Source of the DNA: Streptococcus oralis
GTDB taxonomy: Bacteria > Bacillota > Bacilli > Lactobacillales > Streptococcaceae
DNA length: 64,000 nucleotides
Direction: 5' to 3'
Assembly (NCBI RefSeq): GCF_016127915.1
Contig: NZ_CP066059.1
Coordinates: forward strand, 372,001 to 436,000
Shown here piece by piece: positions 18,470 to 29,282 of this stretch (the stretch's first letter is position 1; every line of letters starts with the position of its first letter). The notes beneath the pieces were generated by a model. It did no database searches, was not told the origin of the DNA, and saw only the letters and a program-made list of their open reading frames with translations. The position numbers were made by a program, and so were the translations under genes.

Positions 18470-19732
18470 TTACTCCCTTATCTGTCCGTCACCAGTAACC
18501 ACATACTTGTAGCTGGTTAACTCTTTCAAGCCCATTGGTCCACGCGCGTGCAGTTTCTGAGTAGAAATTCCCATCTCACATCCAAGACCAAACTGCCCAC
18601 CATCAGTGAAACGCGTTGAGGCATTGACATAAACCGCTGCTGAGTCCACTTGATCTGTAAAGAAAGCCGCAGTTTCAACATTTTCCGTCACAATCGCATC
18701 CGAATGATGGGTACTGTGGGCTTCAATATGGGCAACTGCTTCTTCTAAACTGCTCACAATCTTAACTGCTAGGATATAGTCTAAAAACTCGGTGTCAAAG
18801 TCTTGTGCCTCGGCTGCTCGACCTGAAACAAACTGACTTGCTGTGCTATCTAGGCGGAATTGAATTGGTTCCAGTCCAGCTTCTTTCCGACTTGTAACCA
18901 GCACTTTCTCCAAGCGAGGAAGAAAACGTGCTGCCTTGTCTTCATGAACCAGCAAGACCTCCATGGCATTGCAGACAGAAGGACGACTGGTTTTAGCATT
19001 GTTGATGATAGATAGAGCCTTGTCTTCATCGGCATCCTTATCCACATAGACATGAACAATTCCAGTTCCTGTCTCGATAACAGGTACGATAGCATTTTCA
19101 ACCACAGCATTGATCAAGCCAGCCCCTCCACGAGGAATGAGAAGGTCTAGATAGCCCTTAGCCTTCATCATAGCATAGCTACTTTCTCGACGGGTATCTT
19201 CCACCAGTTGAATCACATCAGGATGAATAGTAGTCGTCTCCAAGCCCTTCTTCAAAGCTGTGACAATAGCATGAGCAGTTCGGTAGGCATCCTTCCCACT
19301 ACGAAGAACGACCGCATTCCCACTCTTGAGAGCCAAAGCAGCCGCATCAGACGTCACATTTGGACGGCTTTCATAGATAATCCCAATAACCCCCATGGCC
19401 ACACGTTTCTTGGTAATAACCAAGCCATTTTCAAGCTGACTTGTTTCTAGAACTTCACCGATAGGATCTGGTAAAGCAACCACTTCACGAATCCCTCTTG
19501 CCATCGCTTCTATACGTCCCTCATCCAAATAAAGACGGTCTAGCATGACATCTGAAATTTTCCCCTTGGCCACTGCCATATCGAGGGCATTGGCCTCTAG
19601 AATCTCCTCAGTAGCTGCCAATAACTGATCAGCCATGGCTAGCAAGGCTTGGTTTTTCACTACTTCACTAGCAGTATTGATTGATTTCTTAACAGCTTGT
19701 ACCTGTTCAAATTGTTCTTGTGTACTTACCAT
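18470..19732 (-). CDS. proA: gamma-glutamyl phosphate reductase
   Basis: Second step of proline synthesis: reduces gamma-glutamyl phosphate to glutamate semialdehyde with NADPH. The 420-residue aldehyde-dehydrogenase-fold protein has [21 protein letters not shown], the [15 protein letters not shown] segment with the catalytic Cys, and [19 protein letters not shown]. It lies 9 bp after proB. Confidence 0.97.
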   Translation of the reverse strand: MVSTQEQFEQVQAVKKSINTASEVVKNQALLAMADQLLAATEEILEANALDMAVAKGKISDVMLDRLYLDEGRIEAMARGIREVVALPDPIGEVLETSQLENGLVITKKRVAMGVIGIIYESRPNVTSDAAALALKSGNAVVLRSGKDAYRTAHAIVTALKKGLETTTIHPDVIQLVEDTRRESSYAMMKAKGYLDLLIPRGGAGLINAVVENAIVPVIETGTGIVHVYVDKDADEDKALSIINNAKTSRPSVCNAMEVLLVHEDKAARFLPRLEKVLVTSRKEAGLEPIQFRLDSTASQFVSGRAAEAQDFDTEFLDYILAVKIVSSLEEAVAHIEAHSTHHSDAIVTENVETAAFFTDQVDSAAVYVNASTRFTDGGQFGLGCEMGISTQKLHARGPMGLKELTSYKYVVTGDGQIRE

Positions 19733-19741
19733 CGTTCACCT

Positions 19742-20851
19742 CTAAAATTCTGTAAAGAGCAACTGGATTTCAGGAGTGATGGAAATCCAGTCATCACGGT
19801 GAATCAAGACTCCCTTAGCTTTTTGAGAACGGAGCATATCTTCTAGGGCTGAGACACCAAATTGGACACGTCCCTTTCCAAGAGATTGACCTGTTTCTTT
19901 ATCTGCTACTGTGACAATATCATGGTAAGAGAAGTTTCCTTCCACTTCTACCACACCTGATAAAAGGAGACTTTTTCCGTTTTTTGAAAGTGCTTCTGCA
20001 GCTCCACCATCTACCCAAATCGTTCCCTGACTTTGAGCATAGAAGGCCAGCCATTGTTTCTGAGTACGAAGTCCCTTCTCTTGCGCAACAAAGAAAGAAC
20101 CATCCTTTGTCTCCTCCGCTGCCTCAATCAGGGCATCTGATTTCAAGGAGGAGCAAATATAGACTGGCACCCCTGACTCCGTTGCGATTGTAGCCGCCTT
20201 GATTTTGGTCAGCATGCCCCCAGTACCGTTTGACGAACCTGCTCCACCAGCCATATCAATAATCTCACGATTGATAGTCTCAATTTTGTCCAAGCGTTTG
20301 GCTGTTGGATCTGAGTTGGGATTTCCAGTATAGAGACCGTCCACATCAGTCAAGAGAACCAGGAGATCCGCCTGAACCATCGCCGCTACCTGGGCACTTA
20401 GAGTGTCATTGTCCCCAACCTTGAGCTCATCAATGACGACACTGTCATTCTCGTTGATGATGGGAATGGCACCACGATGAAGCAATACAGACAAGGCCTG
20501 GTGGGCATTCTTATAGCGACGTTTATCTACAAAATCATCCTGTGTCAGCAAGATTTGTGCAGAAACGATCTGGCGCATGAGGAGGTTGGTTGTATATTCC
20601 TCCAACAAAAGTCCCTGACCAACTGCAGCCGAAGCTTGTTTATCTGCAATCTTGGTCGGACGTTTTTTAAAACCCAAAGCTCCAAATCCAGCGGCAACTG
20701 CCCCAGATGACACTAAAATCAACTCATGTCCAGCCTCATGCAGCATAGCCAATTGCTGGGTAATTGCCTTTACTTTGCTTCTTGATAAACTCCCGTCTTC
20801 ATTTGTCAAGGAGGAAGTCCCTACCTTAAAGACGATTCGTTTGTATTTCAT
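19742..20851 (-). CDS. proB: glutamate 5-kinase
   Basis: First, feedback-controlled step of proline synthesis. The 369-residue protein has the amino-acid kinase domain ([65 protein letters not shown]) and a C-terminal PUA domain from about residue 275. The start is the ATG at 20851 with GGAG upstream; the longer frame adds seven unsupported residues. It heads proB-proA-proC. Confidence 0.96.
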   Translation of the reverse strand: MKYKRIVFKVGTSSLTNEDGSLSRSKVKAITQQLAMLHEAGHELILVSSGAVAAGFGALGFKKRPTKIADKQASAAVGQGLLLEEYTTNLLMRQIVSAQILLTQDDFVDKRRYKNAHQALSVLLHRGAIPIINENDSVVIDELKVGDNDTLSAQVAAMVQADLLVLLTDVDGLYTGNPNSDPTAKRLDKIETINREIIDMAGGAGSSNGTGGMLTKIKAATIATESGVPVYICSSLKSDALIEAAEETKDGSFFVAQEKGLRTQKQWLAFYAQSQGTIWVDGGAAEALSKNGKSLLLSGVVEVEGNFSYHDIVTVADKETGQSLGKGRVQFGVSALEDMLRSQKAKGVLIHRDDWISITPEIQLLFTEF

Positions 20852-20880
20852 ATTCTCACTCCGATTCTTCATATTTATCC

Positions 20881-20889
20881 ATTATAACA
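20881..20889 (-). promoter_or_regulatory. extended -10 promoter of proBAC
   Basis: Minus strand TGTTATAAT: perfect -10 TATAAT with a TGn extension. No good -35 is visible. No T-box or other leader fits in the 30 bp before proB. Confidence 0.6.
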
Positions 20890-20919
20890 TGAATGCTTTA
20901 AAATAGAAAAGACTTGAAA

Positions 20920-20947
20920 TAAAAAGGTTGAGACAGTCATCTCAACT
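20920..20947 (-). terminator. terminator after rluD
   Basis: Minus strand stem GTTGAGAT / GTCTCAAC followed by CTTTTTA, right after the rluD stop. Confidence 0.75.
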
Positions 20948-20950
20948 CTT

Positions 20951-21850
20951 TTATCTATTCTCATTTTTTCGCAATCTTTCCAGCGTTTCTTTAAAAATCT
21001 CTGGAATATCTGCTGTGAATTCCAAGGTTTCACCTGTTCTCGGATGGGTAAATCCTAGAGTTTTAGCATGGAGGAATTGTCCATGTCCTTTCAAAGTCTT
21101 ACGAGGACCATAGACTTCATCACCAGCGACTGGATGGCCAATATAAGCCATATGAACACGGATTTGGTGGGTACGTCCTGTTTCCAGTTGCAACTCCACT
21201 AAGCTATAATCACCAAAACGTTCCAAGACGTGAAAACGGGTCACTGCAGGCTTCCCTTTAGCAGTTACAGCCTGTTTCTTACGGTCTTTTTCACTACGAC
21301 CAATCGGAGCTTCAATCACACCACGATCATTGGGAAGATTGCCATGAACAATCGCCCAGTATTTACGTAGAGACTTCTTATCCTTGAGTTCTTGGGCAAG
21401 TGCCAAGTGTGCCTCGTCATTCTTAGCAATCATAAGGAGACCAGACGTGTCCTTGTCAATGCGGTGAACGATACCCGGTCGGAGAACACCATTGATACCT
21501 GACAAGTCCTTGATATGGTACATGAGGGCATTGACCAAGGTTCCACTTGTATGACCGGCGCTGGGATGGACCACCATGCCTTGAGGTTTGTTAACAACGG
21601 CTACATCCTCATCTTGGTAGATAATCTCGAGCGGCAGATTCTCAGCCACATATTCTAAAACCTCCGGTTCTGGCACATGATAAGTGACCACATCCCCCTC
21701 TTGGACAGTGTATTTGGCTTTCTTGGCTTGCCCATTCACCAAGACTTGTCCAGCCTTGATTTGTTCATTCGCGAGACTGCGTGACAATTCTGTCAGGTCC
21801 GACAGAGCCTTGTCTAGACGTTGCCCACCAGTTTCAATTTTTATTTCCAT
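20951..21850 (-). CDS. rluD: 23S rRNA pseudouridine synthase, RluD family
   Basis: Makes pseudouridines in 23S rRNA (helix 69 sites in the family type member). The 299-residue protein has an N-terminal S4 domain ([22 protein letters not shown]) and the catalytic signature [19 protein letters not shown] with the nucleophilic Asp, then [19 protein letters not shown]. It overlaps lspA by 17 bp. Confidence 0.94.
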   Translation of the reverse strand: MEIKIETGGQRLDKALSDLTELSRSLANEQIKAGQVLVNGQAKKAKYTVQEGDVVTYHVPEPEVLEYVAENLPLEIIYQDEDVAVVNKPQGMVVHPSAGHTSGTLVNALMYHIKDLSGINGVLRPGIVHRIDKDTSGLLMIAKNDEAHLALAQELKDKKSLRKYWAIVHGNLPNDRGVIEAPIGRSEKDRKKQAVTAKGKPAVTRFHVLERFGDYSLVELQLETGRTHQIRVHMAYIGHPVAGDEVYGPRKTLKGHGQFLHAKTLGFTHPRTGETLEFTADIPEIFKETLERLRKNENR

Positions 21851-22301
21851 TTACTTCCTCTTTAAACATTGCAATCAATAAAACAATGACACCAACTGTC
21901 AAATAACTGTCAGCAACATTGAAAATCGCAAAGTTGATAAAGTCTAGGTGAAACATATCCACCACAAAACCTTGACTCATTCTGTCGATAAAGTTGCCCA
22001 GACCTCCCGCTATTATCAAAGTCAGTCCAAAAACTAACCAGAGAGAATCCTCCATGTGTTTATGTAGATACCAAATGGCACCTACCATGACGACCAGTGT
22101 AATGACAGCAAATAACCACTGCTGATCTTGCAGCATAGAGAAGGCTGCCCCTCTATTTTGCAGGTAGGTCAAGCTAACGAGATTGGGGATCCACGAACGC
22201 ACTTCACCCAGTGGAATCTGCTGGACAACATAGGCTTTAACCCACTGATCCAGCCCAATCAAAAGCAGTACAATGACTGCTACTATTCCTCTTTTTTTCA
22301 T
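21834..22301 (-). CDS. lspA: lipoprotein signal peptidase II
   Basis: Membrane aspartic protease that cleaves signal peptides of prolipoproteins. The 155-residue protein has four membrane segments, the start [23 protein letters not shown], and the two catalytic Asp motifs [18 protein letters not shown] and [11 protein letters not shown]. Overlaps both neighbours (4 bp with the LysR gene, 17 bp with rluD). Confidence 0.97.
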   Translation of the reverse strand: MKKRGIVAVIVLLLIGLDQWVKAYVVQQIPLGEVRSWIPNLVSLTYLQNRGAAFSMLQDQQWLFAVITLVVMVGAIWYLHKHMEDSLWLVFGLTLIIAGGLGNFIDRMSQGFVVDMFHLDFINFAIFNVADSYLTVGVIVLLIAMFKEEVNGNKN

Positions 22302-23206
22302 GATTTCCTCTTTTGATCAAAATATTCTTGCATAACCTCAACGAAAAGAGTCCCAGCTTGGCTAAGCTCCACTTCTTCCCGTTTGACATAGACCATGCGG
22401 TTATCTAGATTATCCTTGAGACAAATGACTGTGATGCCATTAACACTGTCACTATCTAAAAACCCTGAACCTGTCGCATAGGCATCCGTCCGCTCCAAAA
22501 TACCATTCAAAGTAGCACGGTCCGTCACATTGAACATCTGGGAGCTCGCGCTTGTGTCGACAAAGTTCTCTGAATAGTATAGATACTCATCTTTTTCCTG
22601 AGTAAACCGAACCGTTGGCAGATCCGCTAGATCCTCCATTACCAATTCCTCTTTCTGTGCTAAAGGATGCCCTTCACGAAGATAAATGTGAGTCTGGAAA
22701 GGAATTAGTTCAATAACTTCTAAACCAAGCTTTTCAACCCGTTGCATGATGCCCTTTTTATTTTGGTTGTTGAGGTAGATAATCCCAATCTCACTGTGTC
22801 CTTGCGCCACTTCGTCTAAGATTTGAACTGTAGTAGACTCAAAAATACGAAAGTTCTTATAATCAGGATAACGTTCTGAAAAGGCCGTAATGGTTGGTGG
22901 CAAGAAGTCATAGTGCTGACTGGCAATAGAAAATTCATCCTTTTCTTCCTCAGGATTGGCATACTGATTTTGAAAAACATCAAAGCCTTTAACTAACTCC
23001 TGCGCTTTCTCATAAAATTCCATACCACGACGGGTTAAGAAAGTCCCCGAACTCGTCCGACGAAAAATCTTAAAGCCTAGCTCTTTTTCCAAATCGCGCA
23101 CAGAAATAGACAGACTCGGCTGACTAACATACATCTTTTCAGCAGCTTCACGGAAAGTACCACTATTGGCAATGGCCACAACATAGCGTAATTGTTGAAT
23201 GTTCAT
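22298..23206 (-). CDS. LysR-family regulator, CmbR/FhuR type
   Basis: Transcription regulator with an N-terminal winged helix-turn-helix ([44 protein letters not shown]) and a LysR substrate-binding domain; 302 residues, usual length. Relatives in streptococci and lactococci control sulfur amino acid uptake; that assignment is from overall resemblance. It heads the operon with lspA and rluD, an arrangement I recall from pneumococci. Confidence 0.85.
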   Translation of the reverse strand: MNIQQLRYVVAIANSGTFREAAEKMYVSQPSLSISVRDLEKELGFKIFRRTSSGTFLTRRGMEFYEKAQELVKGFDVFQNQYANPEEEKDEFSIASQHYDFLPPTITAFSERYPDYKNFRIFESTTVQILDEVAQGHSEIGIIYLNNQNKKGIMQRVEKLGLEVIELIPFQTHIYLREGHPLAQKEELVMEDLADLPTVRFTQEKDEYLYYSENFVDTSASSQMFNVTDRATLNGILERTDAYATGSGFLDSDSVNGITVICLKDNLDNRMVYVKREEVELSQAGTLFVEVMQEYFDQKRKS

Positions 23207-23327
23207 CTTTTACCCCCAACTTCTCTATCTGTTCATTATACCATATTTCAGAATTTTTCCAAAAAAGAAAAAAGTACCCATCGCAAGTTTAAATCTAACT
23301 ATTCTCTATTAAATTCAAAATGGGTAT

Positions 23328-23369
23328 CAAAACAAAAAAACAGGCTCTCCGAAAACTCGGAAAGCCTTA
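23328..23369 (-). terminator. terminator after rpmA
   Basis: Minus strand stem AGGCTTTCCGAG / CTCGGAGAGCCT-type (11-12 bp with one wobble, loop TTTT), then TGTTTTTTT. It ends rplU-prp-rpmA. Confidence 0.85.
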
Positions 23370-23389
23370 TTTAATGCTACTTAGAGCGA

Positions 23390-23683
23390 TTATTTAGCGA
23401 TTGGGTAAACAGAAACTTGTTTTTTATCGCGACCTTTACGTTCAAAGCGTACTACGCCTTCAACTTTAGCGAACAAAGTATCGTCTCCACCACGTCCAAC
23501 GTTTACACCTGGATAGATGTGTGTACCACGTTGACGGTAAAGGATTGATCCACCTGTTACAGTTTGTCCGTCAGCTGCTTTAGCTCCAAGACGTTTCGCT
23601 TGTGAATCACGTCCGTTTGATGTAGAACCTCCACCTTTTTTGTGGGCGAAAAGTTGCAAGTTGTTAAGAGTCATTTTTAACAT
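23390..23683 (-). CDS. rpmA: 50S ribosomal protein L27
   Basis: Large-subunit protein whose N-terminus reaches the peptidyl transferase centre. The 97-residue protein carries the Firmicute extension [12 protein letters not shown] before [16 protein letters not shown]. In S. aureus and relatives the equivalent extension is removed after the Phe by the protease Prp, whose gene is immediately upstream here. Start placed by GGAGG eight bases before the ATG. Confidence 0.97.
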   Translation of the reverse strand: MLKMTLNNLQLFAHKKGGGSTSNGRDSQAKRLGAKAADGQTVTGGSILYRQRGTHIYPGVNVGRGGDDTLFAKVEGVVRFERKGRDKKQVSVYPIAK

Positions 23684-23699
23684 AATGTTTTCCTCCGTG

Positions 23700-24053
<354 letters not shown>

Positions 24054-24059
24054 TTAAAA

Positions 24060-24374
24060 TTAAGCGTTGATCGCGTTGATGACAACTTTTGTATATGGTT
24101 GACGGTGACCTTGTTTACGGTGGCTACCTTTTTTAGGTTTGTACTTGTAAGTAACAACTTTCTTTTGTTTTCCTTGTTTTTCAACAGTTCCAACTACAGT
24201 AGCTCCAGCAACAAGTGGAGTTCCGACAACAGTGTTTTCACCACCAACAAGAACAACTTCGTTAAAAGTAACTTCTTGACCAGCTTCAACGTTCAATTTT
24301 TCAACGTAAACTGCTTGACCAACTTCAACTTTAACTTGTTTTCCGCCAGTTTTGATAATTGCGTATGTGCTCAT
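24060..24374 (-). CDS. rplU: 50S ribosomal protein L21
   Basis: Large-subunit ribosomal protein, 104 residues. Start at ATG 24374 ([19 protein letters not shown]), with AGGAGG upstream. C-terminal [20 protein letters not shown] is diagnostic. The frame remains open through the leader to 24587, but that part is leader RNA, not protein. First gene of rplU-prp-rpmA. Confidence 0.97.
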
Positions 24375-24542
24375 TATGCACCTCCTATGATTTTTAGGGT
24401 TTCCCCGTATTTTTGTGAAGACTCGCCTAGCATCGTGGGACGAACCACTTAAAAGAAAATCTCTAAGTATAACAAAGTTTAAATTTTGTATACGACGAGC
24501 AAACGATGTTCGTGCGGTTGCACAGGATTGTGCATAGTCAAC
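24375..24542 (-). ncRNA. L21-type leader of rplU-prp-rpmA
   Basis: A 168-nt untranslated leader between promoter and rplU. Position, length and a set of short inverted repeats (for example 24525-24537, TGCACAggaTTGTGCA) fit the Firmicute L21 leader. The conserved core was not checked base by base. Confidence 0.65.
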
Positions 24543-24548
24543 TCTTCG

Positions 24549-24577
24549 ATTATAGCATATCTTCTTTTTTCTTACAA
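24549..24577 (-). promoter_or_regulatory. promoter of rplU-prp-rpmA
   Basis: Minus strand: -35 TTGTAA (24577-24572), 17-bp spacer ending TGC, -10 TATAAT (24554-24549), so also an extended -10. Confidence 0.8.
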
Positions 24578-24593
24578 GTAAAATCAATTAAAA

Positions 24594-25280
24594 TTAAGCT
24601 TTTTCTTTCCCTTTTTTTCTCCAAGAAGCAAAAAGCATGCTGAAGTAAAAGATACTCATCATAAGAGGAATACCTAGAATTGTCTTTTCCTGATAATAAA
24701 TCGTCAAATAAGCTGAAAAAACAACTCCGAAGACAAAACTGCTAAGCAAGCTAACAAAAATCAAGCCCTCTCGCAGAAAAGGCGTATGCTTGGTCCGGAA
24801 ATAATCTCCAAAAGCTAACATAGTACGTTTGATATTCCCTGTCATAAAAGCATTATTATAGGCAATACCTGACACTTCTCCAAAGGCTGTTGTCACCAGT
24901 CCCATACAAAAGGCCAAGGGCGGTACGAGATAGATATTATCAACCGTTCGTGGCACAAAACCTATAATTAGGGACAGGACTGCAAGAGGAATCAAGGACA
25001 AAATCGGCTTTTTAACAATTCGTAGTTTTTCCTTATACAATGTCAGTAAAAAGACCCCCATCATAAAAGCTAGCAAGGTCATTACTTTGGCACTGGCATC
25101 TGACACATTGTGTTGAATGAGTCCTACTGATAGAAAAACCACATTTCCAGTCTGTCCTGCCACAAGGGTATTTCCTCGCACGATAAAGGTATAGGCATCT
25201 ACATATCCTGCGCAAAAAGTCAAAAAAAGCGCTAGCCTCTTAGACTGACGTGATATTTTTCTTATTGGTAATAATCTCAT
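24594..25280 (-). CDS. YoaK-family membrane protein (DUF1275)
   Basis: 228-residue membrane protein with about six hydrophobic segments, of the YoaK/DUF1275 family, function unknown. The family motif is seen at LTFCAGYVDAYTFIVRGNTLVAGQTGN, with a second conserved stretch AFGEVSGIAYNNAFMTGNIKR. Ribosome binding site GGGGGAG precedes the ATG. Single gene, divergent from the oxidoreductase gene. Confidence 0.88.
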   Translation of the reverse strand: MRLLPIRKISRQSKRLALFLTFCAGYVDAYTFIVRGNTLVAGQTGNVVFLSVGLIQHNVSDASAKVMTLLAFMMGVFLLTLYKEKLRIVKKPILSLIPLAVLSLIIGFVPRTVDNIYLVPPLAFCMGLVTTAFGEVSGIAYNNAFMTGNIKRTMLAFGDYFRTKHTPFLREGLIFVSLLSSFVFGVVFSAYLTIYYQEKTILGIPLMMSIFYFSMLFASWRKKGKEKA

Positions 25281-25392
25281 TTTCTCCCCCTTTTCATTTT
25301 ATCTACCTATCTAAATATTGTACCACTTTCTCCAAGAAATGCGTAGTCCATTTGAAAATTTTTACCATCTGTTGGATAGTCCTTCTTTTCTG

Positions 25393-25401
25393 TGTTATAA
25401 T
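25393..25401 (+). promoter_or_regulatory. promoter of the oxidoreductase-helicase pair
   Basis: -10 TATAAT (25396-25401) with TGT extension; a TTGGAT that could serve as -35 lies 18 bp upstream. Confidence 0.65.
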
Positions 25402-25435
25402 GAAGGAAGGATTTAAAATCGGAAAAGGAGTATCC

Positions 25436-26413
25436 ATGCTTAAATTAGGTGTCATCGGAACAGGCGCTATCAGCCATCATTTCATAGAAGCAGCCCATAC
25501 TAGTGGAGAATACCAACTGGTCGCAGTCTATTCTAGAAAACGAGAAACTGCCGCAACCTTTGCTTCCCACTATCAAAATGTCCAACTGTTTGATCAATTA
25601 GAAGACTTCTTTAAGTCTTCCTTTGATGTAGTCTATATTGCTAGTCCAAACTCCTTGCATTTTGCTCAGGCACAAGCTGCCTTGTCTGCGGGTAAGCACG
25701 TCATTCTTGAAAAGCCAGCTGTCACTCAGCCACATGAATGGCTAGATTTGAGGCAAACAGCTGAGAAAAATCACTGTTTTATCTTTGAAGCGGCACGAAA
25801 CTACCACGAGGAAGCTTTTACTACTATCAAAAACTTTTTAGCAGACAAGCAAGTATTGGGAGCTGATTTCAACTATGCCAAGTATTCTTCCAAGATGCCG
25901 GACTTGTTGGCTGGGCAGACGCCAAATGTCTTTTCAGACCGTTTTGCTGGCGGAGCTCTTATGGACTTGGGGATTTATCCTCTCTACGCTGCCGTTCGCC
26001 TCTTTGGAAAAGCTCAGGACGCGACCTATCAGGCTCAACAGCTTGACAATAGCATTGACCTAAATGGCGATGGTATCCTCTTCTACCCTGACTTTCAAGT
26101 TCACATTAAGGCTGGGAAAAACATCACTTCCAATCTTCCTTGCGAGATTTACACAGCAGATGGAACCTTGACCCTTAACACGATTGAGCATGTCAGCTCA
26201 GCTATTTTTACCGACCACCAAGGAAATCAAGTTCAACTCCCTATCCAACAGGCTCCTCATACGATGACTGAGGAAGTCGCAACATTTGCACACATGATCC
26301 AGCAACCAGACAAGACACGTTACCAGAACTGGCTAGATGATGCAGGCTCTGTTCATGAGCTACTATATACTATGCGCCAGATTGCTGGCATTAGATTTGA
26401 GGCAGAAAAATGA
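25436..26413 (+). CDS. Gfo/Idh/MocA-family oxidoreductase
   Basis: NAD(P)-dependent dehydrogenase, substrate unknown (sugar or inositol-like in the family). The 325-residue protein begins MLKLGVIGTGAISHHFIEAA (Rossmann), with ASPNSLHFAQAQAALSAGKH and the catalytic-lysine motif EKPAV. Start at 25436 is placed by AAAGGAG; the frame is open further upstream but passes through the promoter. Its stop overlaps the helicase start by 4 bp. Confidence 0.92.
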   Translation: MLKLGVIGTGAISHHFIEAAHTSGEYQLVAVYSRKRETAATFASHYQNVQLFDQLEDFFKSSFDVVYIASPNSLHFAQAQAALSAGKHVILEKPAVTQPHEWLDLRQTAEKNHCFIFEAARNYHEEAFTTIKNFLADKQVLGADFNYAKYSSKMPDLLAGQTPNVFSDRFAGGALMDLGIYPLYAAVRLFGKAQDATYQAQQLDNSIDLNGDGILFYPDFQVHIKAGKNITSNLPCEIYTADGTLTLNTIEHVSSAIFTDHQGNQVQLPIQQAPHTMTEEVATFAHMIQQPDKTRYQNWLDDAGSVHELLYTMRQIAGIRFEAEK

Positions 26414-27492
26414 AAACCAAACTACCTACTGAATGGCAAGAACTAAGTGACCAACTCGGTTTCCAAGAATTCACCCCCATTCAAACTCAACTATTTGAGC
26501 CCATTCTTGCTGGAGAAAACCTCCTAGGAGTGAGCCCAACAGGAACTGGTAAGACCCTCGCTTACCTCCTGCCAAGCCTTCTCAGGCTACAAAAGAAAAA
26601 AGCCCAACAACTCTTGATTCTAGCACCAAATACAGAACTTGCTGGACAAATTTTTGATGTGTGTAGAACGTGGGCAGAGGCTATCGGCTTGACTGCTCAG
26701 CTCTTCCTATCAGGTTCCAGTCAGAAGCGCCAGATTGAACGCCTTAAAAAAGGACCAGAAATTCTAATTGGAACCCCTGGCCGTATCTTTGAGTTGATTA
26801 AATTGAAAAAAATCAAGATGATGAATGTGGAAACCATCATCCTGGATGAATTTGACCAATTGCTCGATGATTCTCAGATTCACTTTGTCGATAAAATCAC
26901 TCACTACGCACCTCGTGACCACCAACTCATCTACATGAGTGCGACGACCAAGTTTGACCAAGAAAAGATTGCACCAAACACGCGCACCATCGACCTTTCT
27001 GACCAAAAGTTAGACAACATCCAACATTGCTATATGCAGGTAGACCAACGTCATCGAGTGGACATGCTACGAAAATTAGCTCATGTAGAGGATTTCCGCG
27101 GTCTAGTCTTCTTTAACAGCCTATCAGATCTTGGAAGTGCGGAGGAAAAACTACAGTATCGCGATGTCTTGGCCGTTTCCCTCGCTAGCGATGTCAATGT
27201 TAAGTTTCGAAAAGTCATCTTAGAACAGTTCAAAGACAAGCAACTAACTCTGCTCCTTGCAACTGACCTTCTGGCACGTGGGATTGATATTGATAGCCTA
27301 GAATGTGTCGTAAACTTTGATGTTCCTAGAGACATGGAAACTTACACTCACCGCGCTGGCCGTACAGGTCGCATGGGCAAAGAGGGCTATGTGATCACTC
27401 TCGTAACCCATCCTGAAGAACTTAAAAAACTCAAGAAATTCGCCAGTGTAGGTGAAATTGTTCTAAAAAACCAAGAACTCTATATCAAATAA
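26410..27492 (+). CDS. DEAD-box-like RNA helicase with DEFD motif
   Basis: ATP-dependent RNA helicase core of 360 residues with no extra C-terminal domain. Q motif FQEFTPIQTQL, Walker A SPTGTGKT, GTPGR, motif II DEFD in place of DEAD, motif III SATT, LLATDLLARGIDI and HRAGRTGRMG are all present in order. The small size and DEFD motif mark it as an accessory streptococcal helicase rather than CshA. Translationally coupled to the oxidoreductase gene. Confidence 0.92.
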   Translation: MKTKLPTEWQELSDQLGFQEFTPIQTQLFEPILAGENLLGVSPTGTGKTLAYLLPSLLRLQKKKAQQLLILAPNTELAGQIFDVCRTWAEAIGLTAQLFLSGSSQKRQIERLKKGPEILIGTPGRIFELIKLKKIKMMNVETIILDEFDQLLDDSQIHFVDKITHYAPRDHQLIYMSATTKFDQEKIAPNTRTIDLSDQKLDNIQHCYMQVDQRHRVDMLRKLAHVEDFRGLVFFNSLSDLGSAEEKLQYRDVLAVSLASDVNVKFRKVILEQFKDKQLTLLLATDLLARGIDIDSLECVVNFDVPRDMETYTHRAGRTGRMGKEGYVITLVTHPEELKKLKKFASVGEIVLKNQELYIK

Positions 27493-27515
27493 GGTTGGCA
27501 TTCGCCAACCTTTTT
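27491..27515 (+). terminator. bidirectional terminator after the helicase
   Basis: Stem AAGGTTGGC / GCCAACCTT with loop ATTC and TTTTT, between convergent genes; it may serve both. Confidence 0.85.
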
Positions 27516-27516
27516 C

Positions 27517-27894
27517 TTATCCCCAAGTAATTTCTAATTGATAACTGGCAAAAGGATGTCCCTCTTGGTTTTGCAGTTGATAGGCGAGCTCAATCTTTTG
27601 CCCATCCAATTTGTAGTGATTCGTTTGAATGATAAACTCCTGCATCCCCATTGGAGTAGGAATATAGGCCAAACTATCACTATCTTTTAGAAAACGCATG
27701 ATGGTTTTGGGACTCGAGAAACGGGTCATCACCAGTTCTTGACTATGAAACTTGAGAACCACTTTTTCCTTTTCCTCATTGTAGAAAAGCAGATAGCTAT
27801 AATCTCCCTTTTCACGCACTTCCACGTTATAGAGCTGGTCAATCACTTCCAACTGTTCATCAAACTGAATTCTATTTCGCATCCGAATCTTCAC
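27517..27894 (-). CDS. DUF1934 family protein (YwiB-like)
   Basis: 125-residue beta-rich protein of the DUF1934 family, function unknown. Typical features are the start KIRMRNRIQFDEQLEVIDQ, YLLFYNEEKEKVVLKFH and the ending ASYQLEITWG. Single gene convergent with the helicase and divergent from the HD hydrolase gene. Confidence 0.85.
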   Translation of the reverse strand: MKIRMRNRIQFDEQLEVIDQLYNVEVREKGDYSYLLFYNEEKEKVVLKFHSQELVMTRFSSPKTIMRFLKDSDSLAYIPTPMGMQEFIIQTNHYKLDGQKIELAYQLQNQEGHPFASYQLEITWG

Positions 27895-27965
27895 ATCAAA
27901 TCCTCTTTCTTGTCTCTTGTCCTACTATTTTACCAAAAAGAGCAGGAATTTGCTATAATGGTCAT

Positions 27966-29273
27966 ATGAACGAAAAAGTATTCCGTGACCCAGTTCACAA
28001 CTATATCCATGTCAATAATCAGGTCATCTATGACTTGATCAATACAAAAGAATTTCAACGTCTGCGCCGTATTAAGCAACTAGGAACTTCCAGCTATACT
28101 TTCCATGGTGGGGAGCACAGTCGCTTCTCTCACTGTCTAGGAGTCTATGAGATTGCACGACGTATAACGGAGATTTTTGAAGAAAAATATCCTGAAGAAT
28201 GGGATCCTGCTGAGTCTCTCTTGACCATGACCGCTGCGCTCCTTCATGACCTCGGGCATGGTGCCTACTCCCATACTTTTGAGCATCTCTTTGATACAGA
28301 TCATGAAGCCATTACCCAGGGAATCATTCAAAGTCCTGAGACAGAGATTCACCAAGTTCTGCTACAAGTGGCACCCGATTTTCCGGAGAAGGTAGCCAGT
28401 GTCATCGACCATACCTATCCTAACAAGCAGGTCGTGCAGCTCATTTCTAGCCAGATTGATGCGGACCGCATGGACTATCTCTTGCGCGACTCTTATTTTA
28501 CAGGAGCATCTTATGGGGAATTTGACCTGACTCGAATCCTCCGAGTGATTCGTCCTGTCGAAAATGGGATCGCCTTTCAGCGCAATGGCATGCACGCTAT
28601 TGAAGACTATGTCCTCAGTCGCTACCAGATGTATATGCAGGTTTATTTCCACCCAGCAACTCGGGCCATGGAAGTCCTCCTACAGAATCTTCTCAAGCGC
28701 GCCAAGGAACTCTATCCTGAAGACAAGGACTTCTTTGCACGCACTTCTCCTCATTTGCTACCTTTTTTTGAAAAGAAAGTTACTCTATCTGACTATCTGG
28801 CACTTGATGACGGCGTGATGAATACCTACTTCCAACTCTGGATGACCAGTCCTGACAAGATACTAGCCGACTTGTCGCAACGTTTTGTCAACCGCAAGGT
28901 CTTTAAATCCATTACTTTTTCACAAGAAGACCAAGACCAACTCGCAACCATGAGACAACTGGTTGAAGAAATCGGTTTTGATCCAGACTACTATACTGCT
29001 ATTCATAAGAACTTTGACCTCCCTTATGATATCTATCGTCCCGAATCTGAAAACCCACGGACACAGATTGAGATTCTACAGAAAAATGGAGAACTAGCAG
29101 AACTCTCTAGCCTGTCTCCTATCGTCCAATCCCTTGCTGGCAGTCGCCACGGAGATAATCGTTTTTATTTCCCAAAAGAAATGTTGGACCAAAACAGCAT
29201 CTTCGCAAGCATTACCCAGCAATTTTTACACTTGATTGAGAACGATCATTTTACCCCAAATAAGAACAAATAG
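27966..29273 (+). CDS. HD-domain phosphohydrolase (YwfO/dNTPase-like)
   Basis: Metal-dependent phosphohydrolase of the HD superfamily, 435 residues. Metal ligands are in GGEHSRFSHCLGVYEIA and AALLHDLGHGAYSHTFEHLF, with a later SSQIDADRMDYLLRDS motif that matches dGTPase-like proteins. Substrate likely a dNTP, by family. Followed 9 bp later by a HAD phosphatase gene, so co-transcribed. Confidence 0.92.
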   Translation: MNEKVFRDPVHNYIHVNNQVIYDLINTKEFQRLRRIKQLGTSSYTFHGGEHSRFSHCLGVYEIARRITEIFEEKYPEEWDPAESLLTMTAALLHDLGHGAYSHTFEHLFDTDHEAITQGIIQSPETEIHQVLLQVAPDFPEKVASVIDHTYPNKQVVQLISSQIDADRMDYLLRDSYFTGASYGEFDLTRILRVIRPVENGIAFQRNGMHAIEDYVLSRYQMYMQVYFHPATRAMEVLLQNLLKRAKELYPEDKDFFARTSPHLLPFFEKKVTLSDYLALDDGVMNTYFQLWMTSPDKILADLSQRFVNRKVFKSITFSQEDQDQLATMRQLVEEIGFDPDYYTAIHKNFDLPYDIYRPESENPRTQIEILQKNGELAELSSLSPIVQSLAGSRHGDNRFYFPKEMLDQNSIFASITQQFLHLIENDHFTPNKNK

Positions 29274-29282
29274 AGGAAATGT

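Noticed and set aside
24375..24587. N-terminal extension of L21
   Set aside because: The open frame covers the leader RNA and promoter; the standard L21 start lies at 24374 with a strong ribosome binding site.
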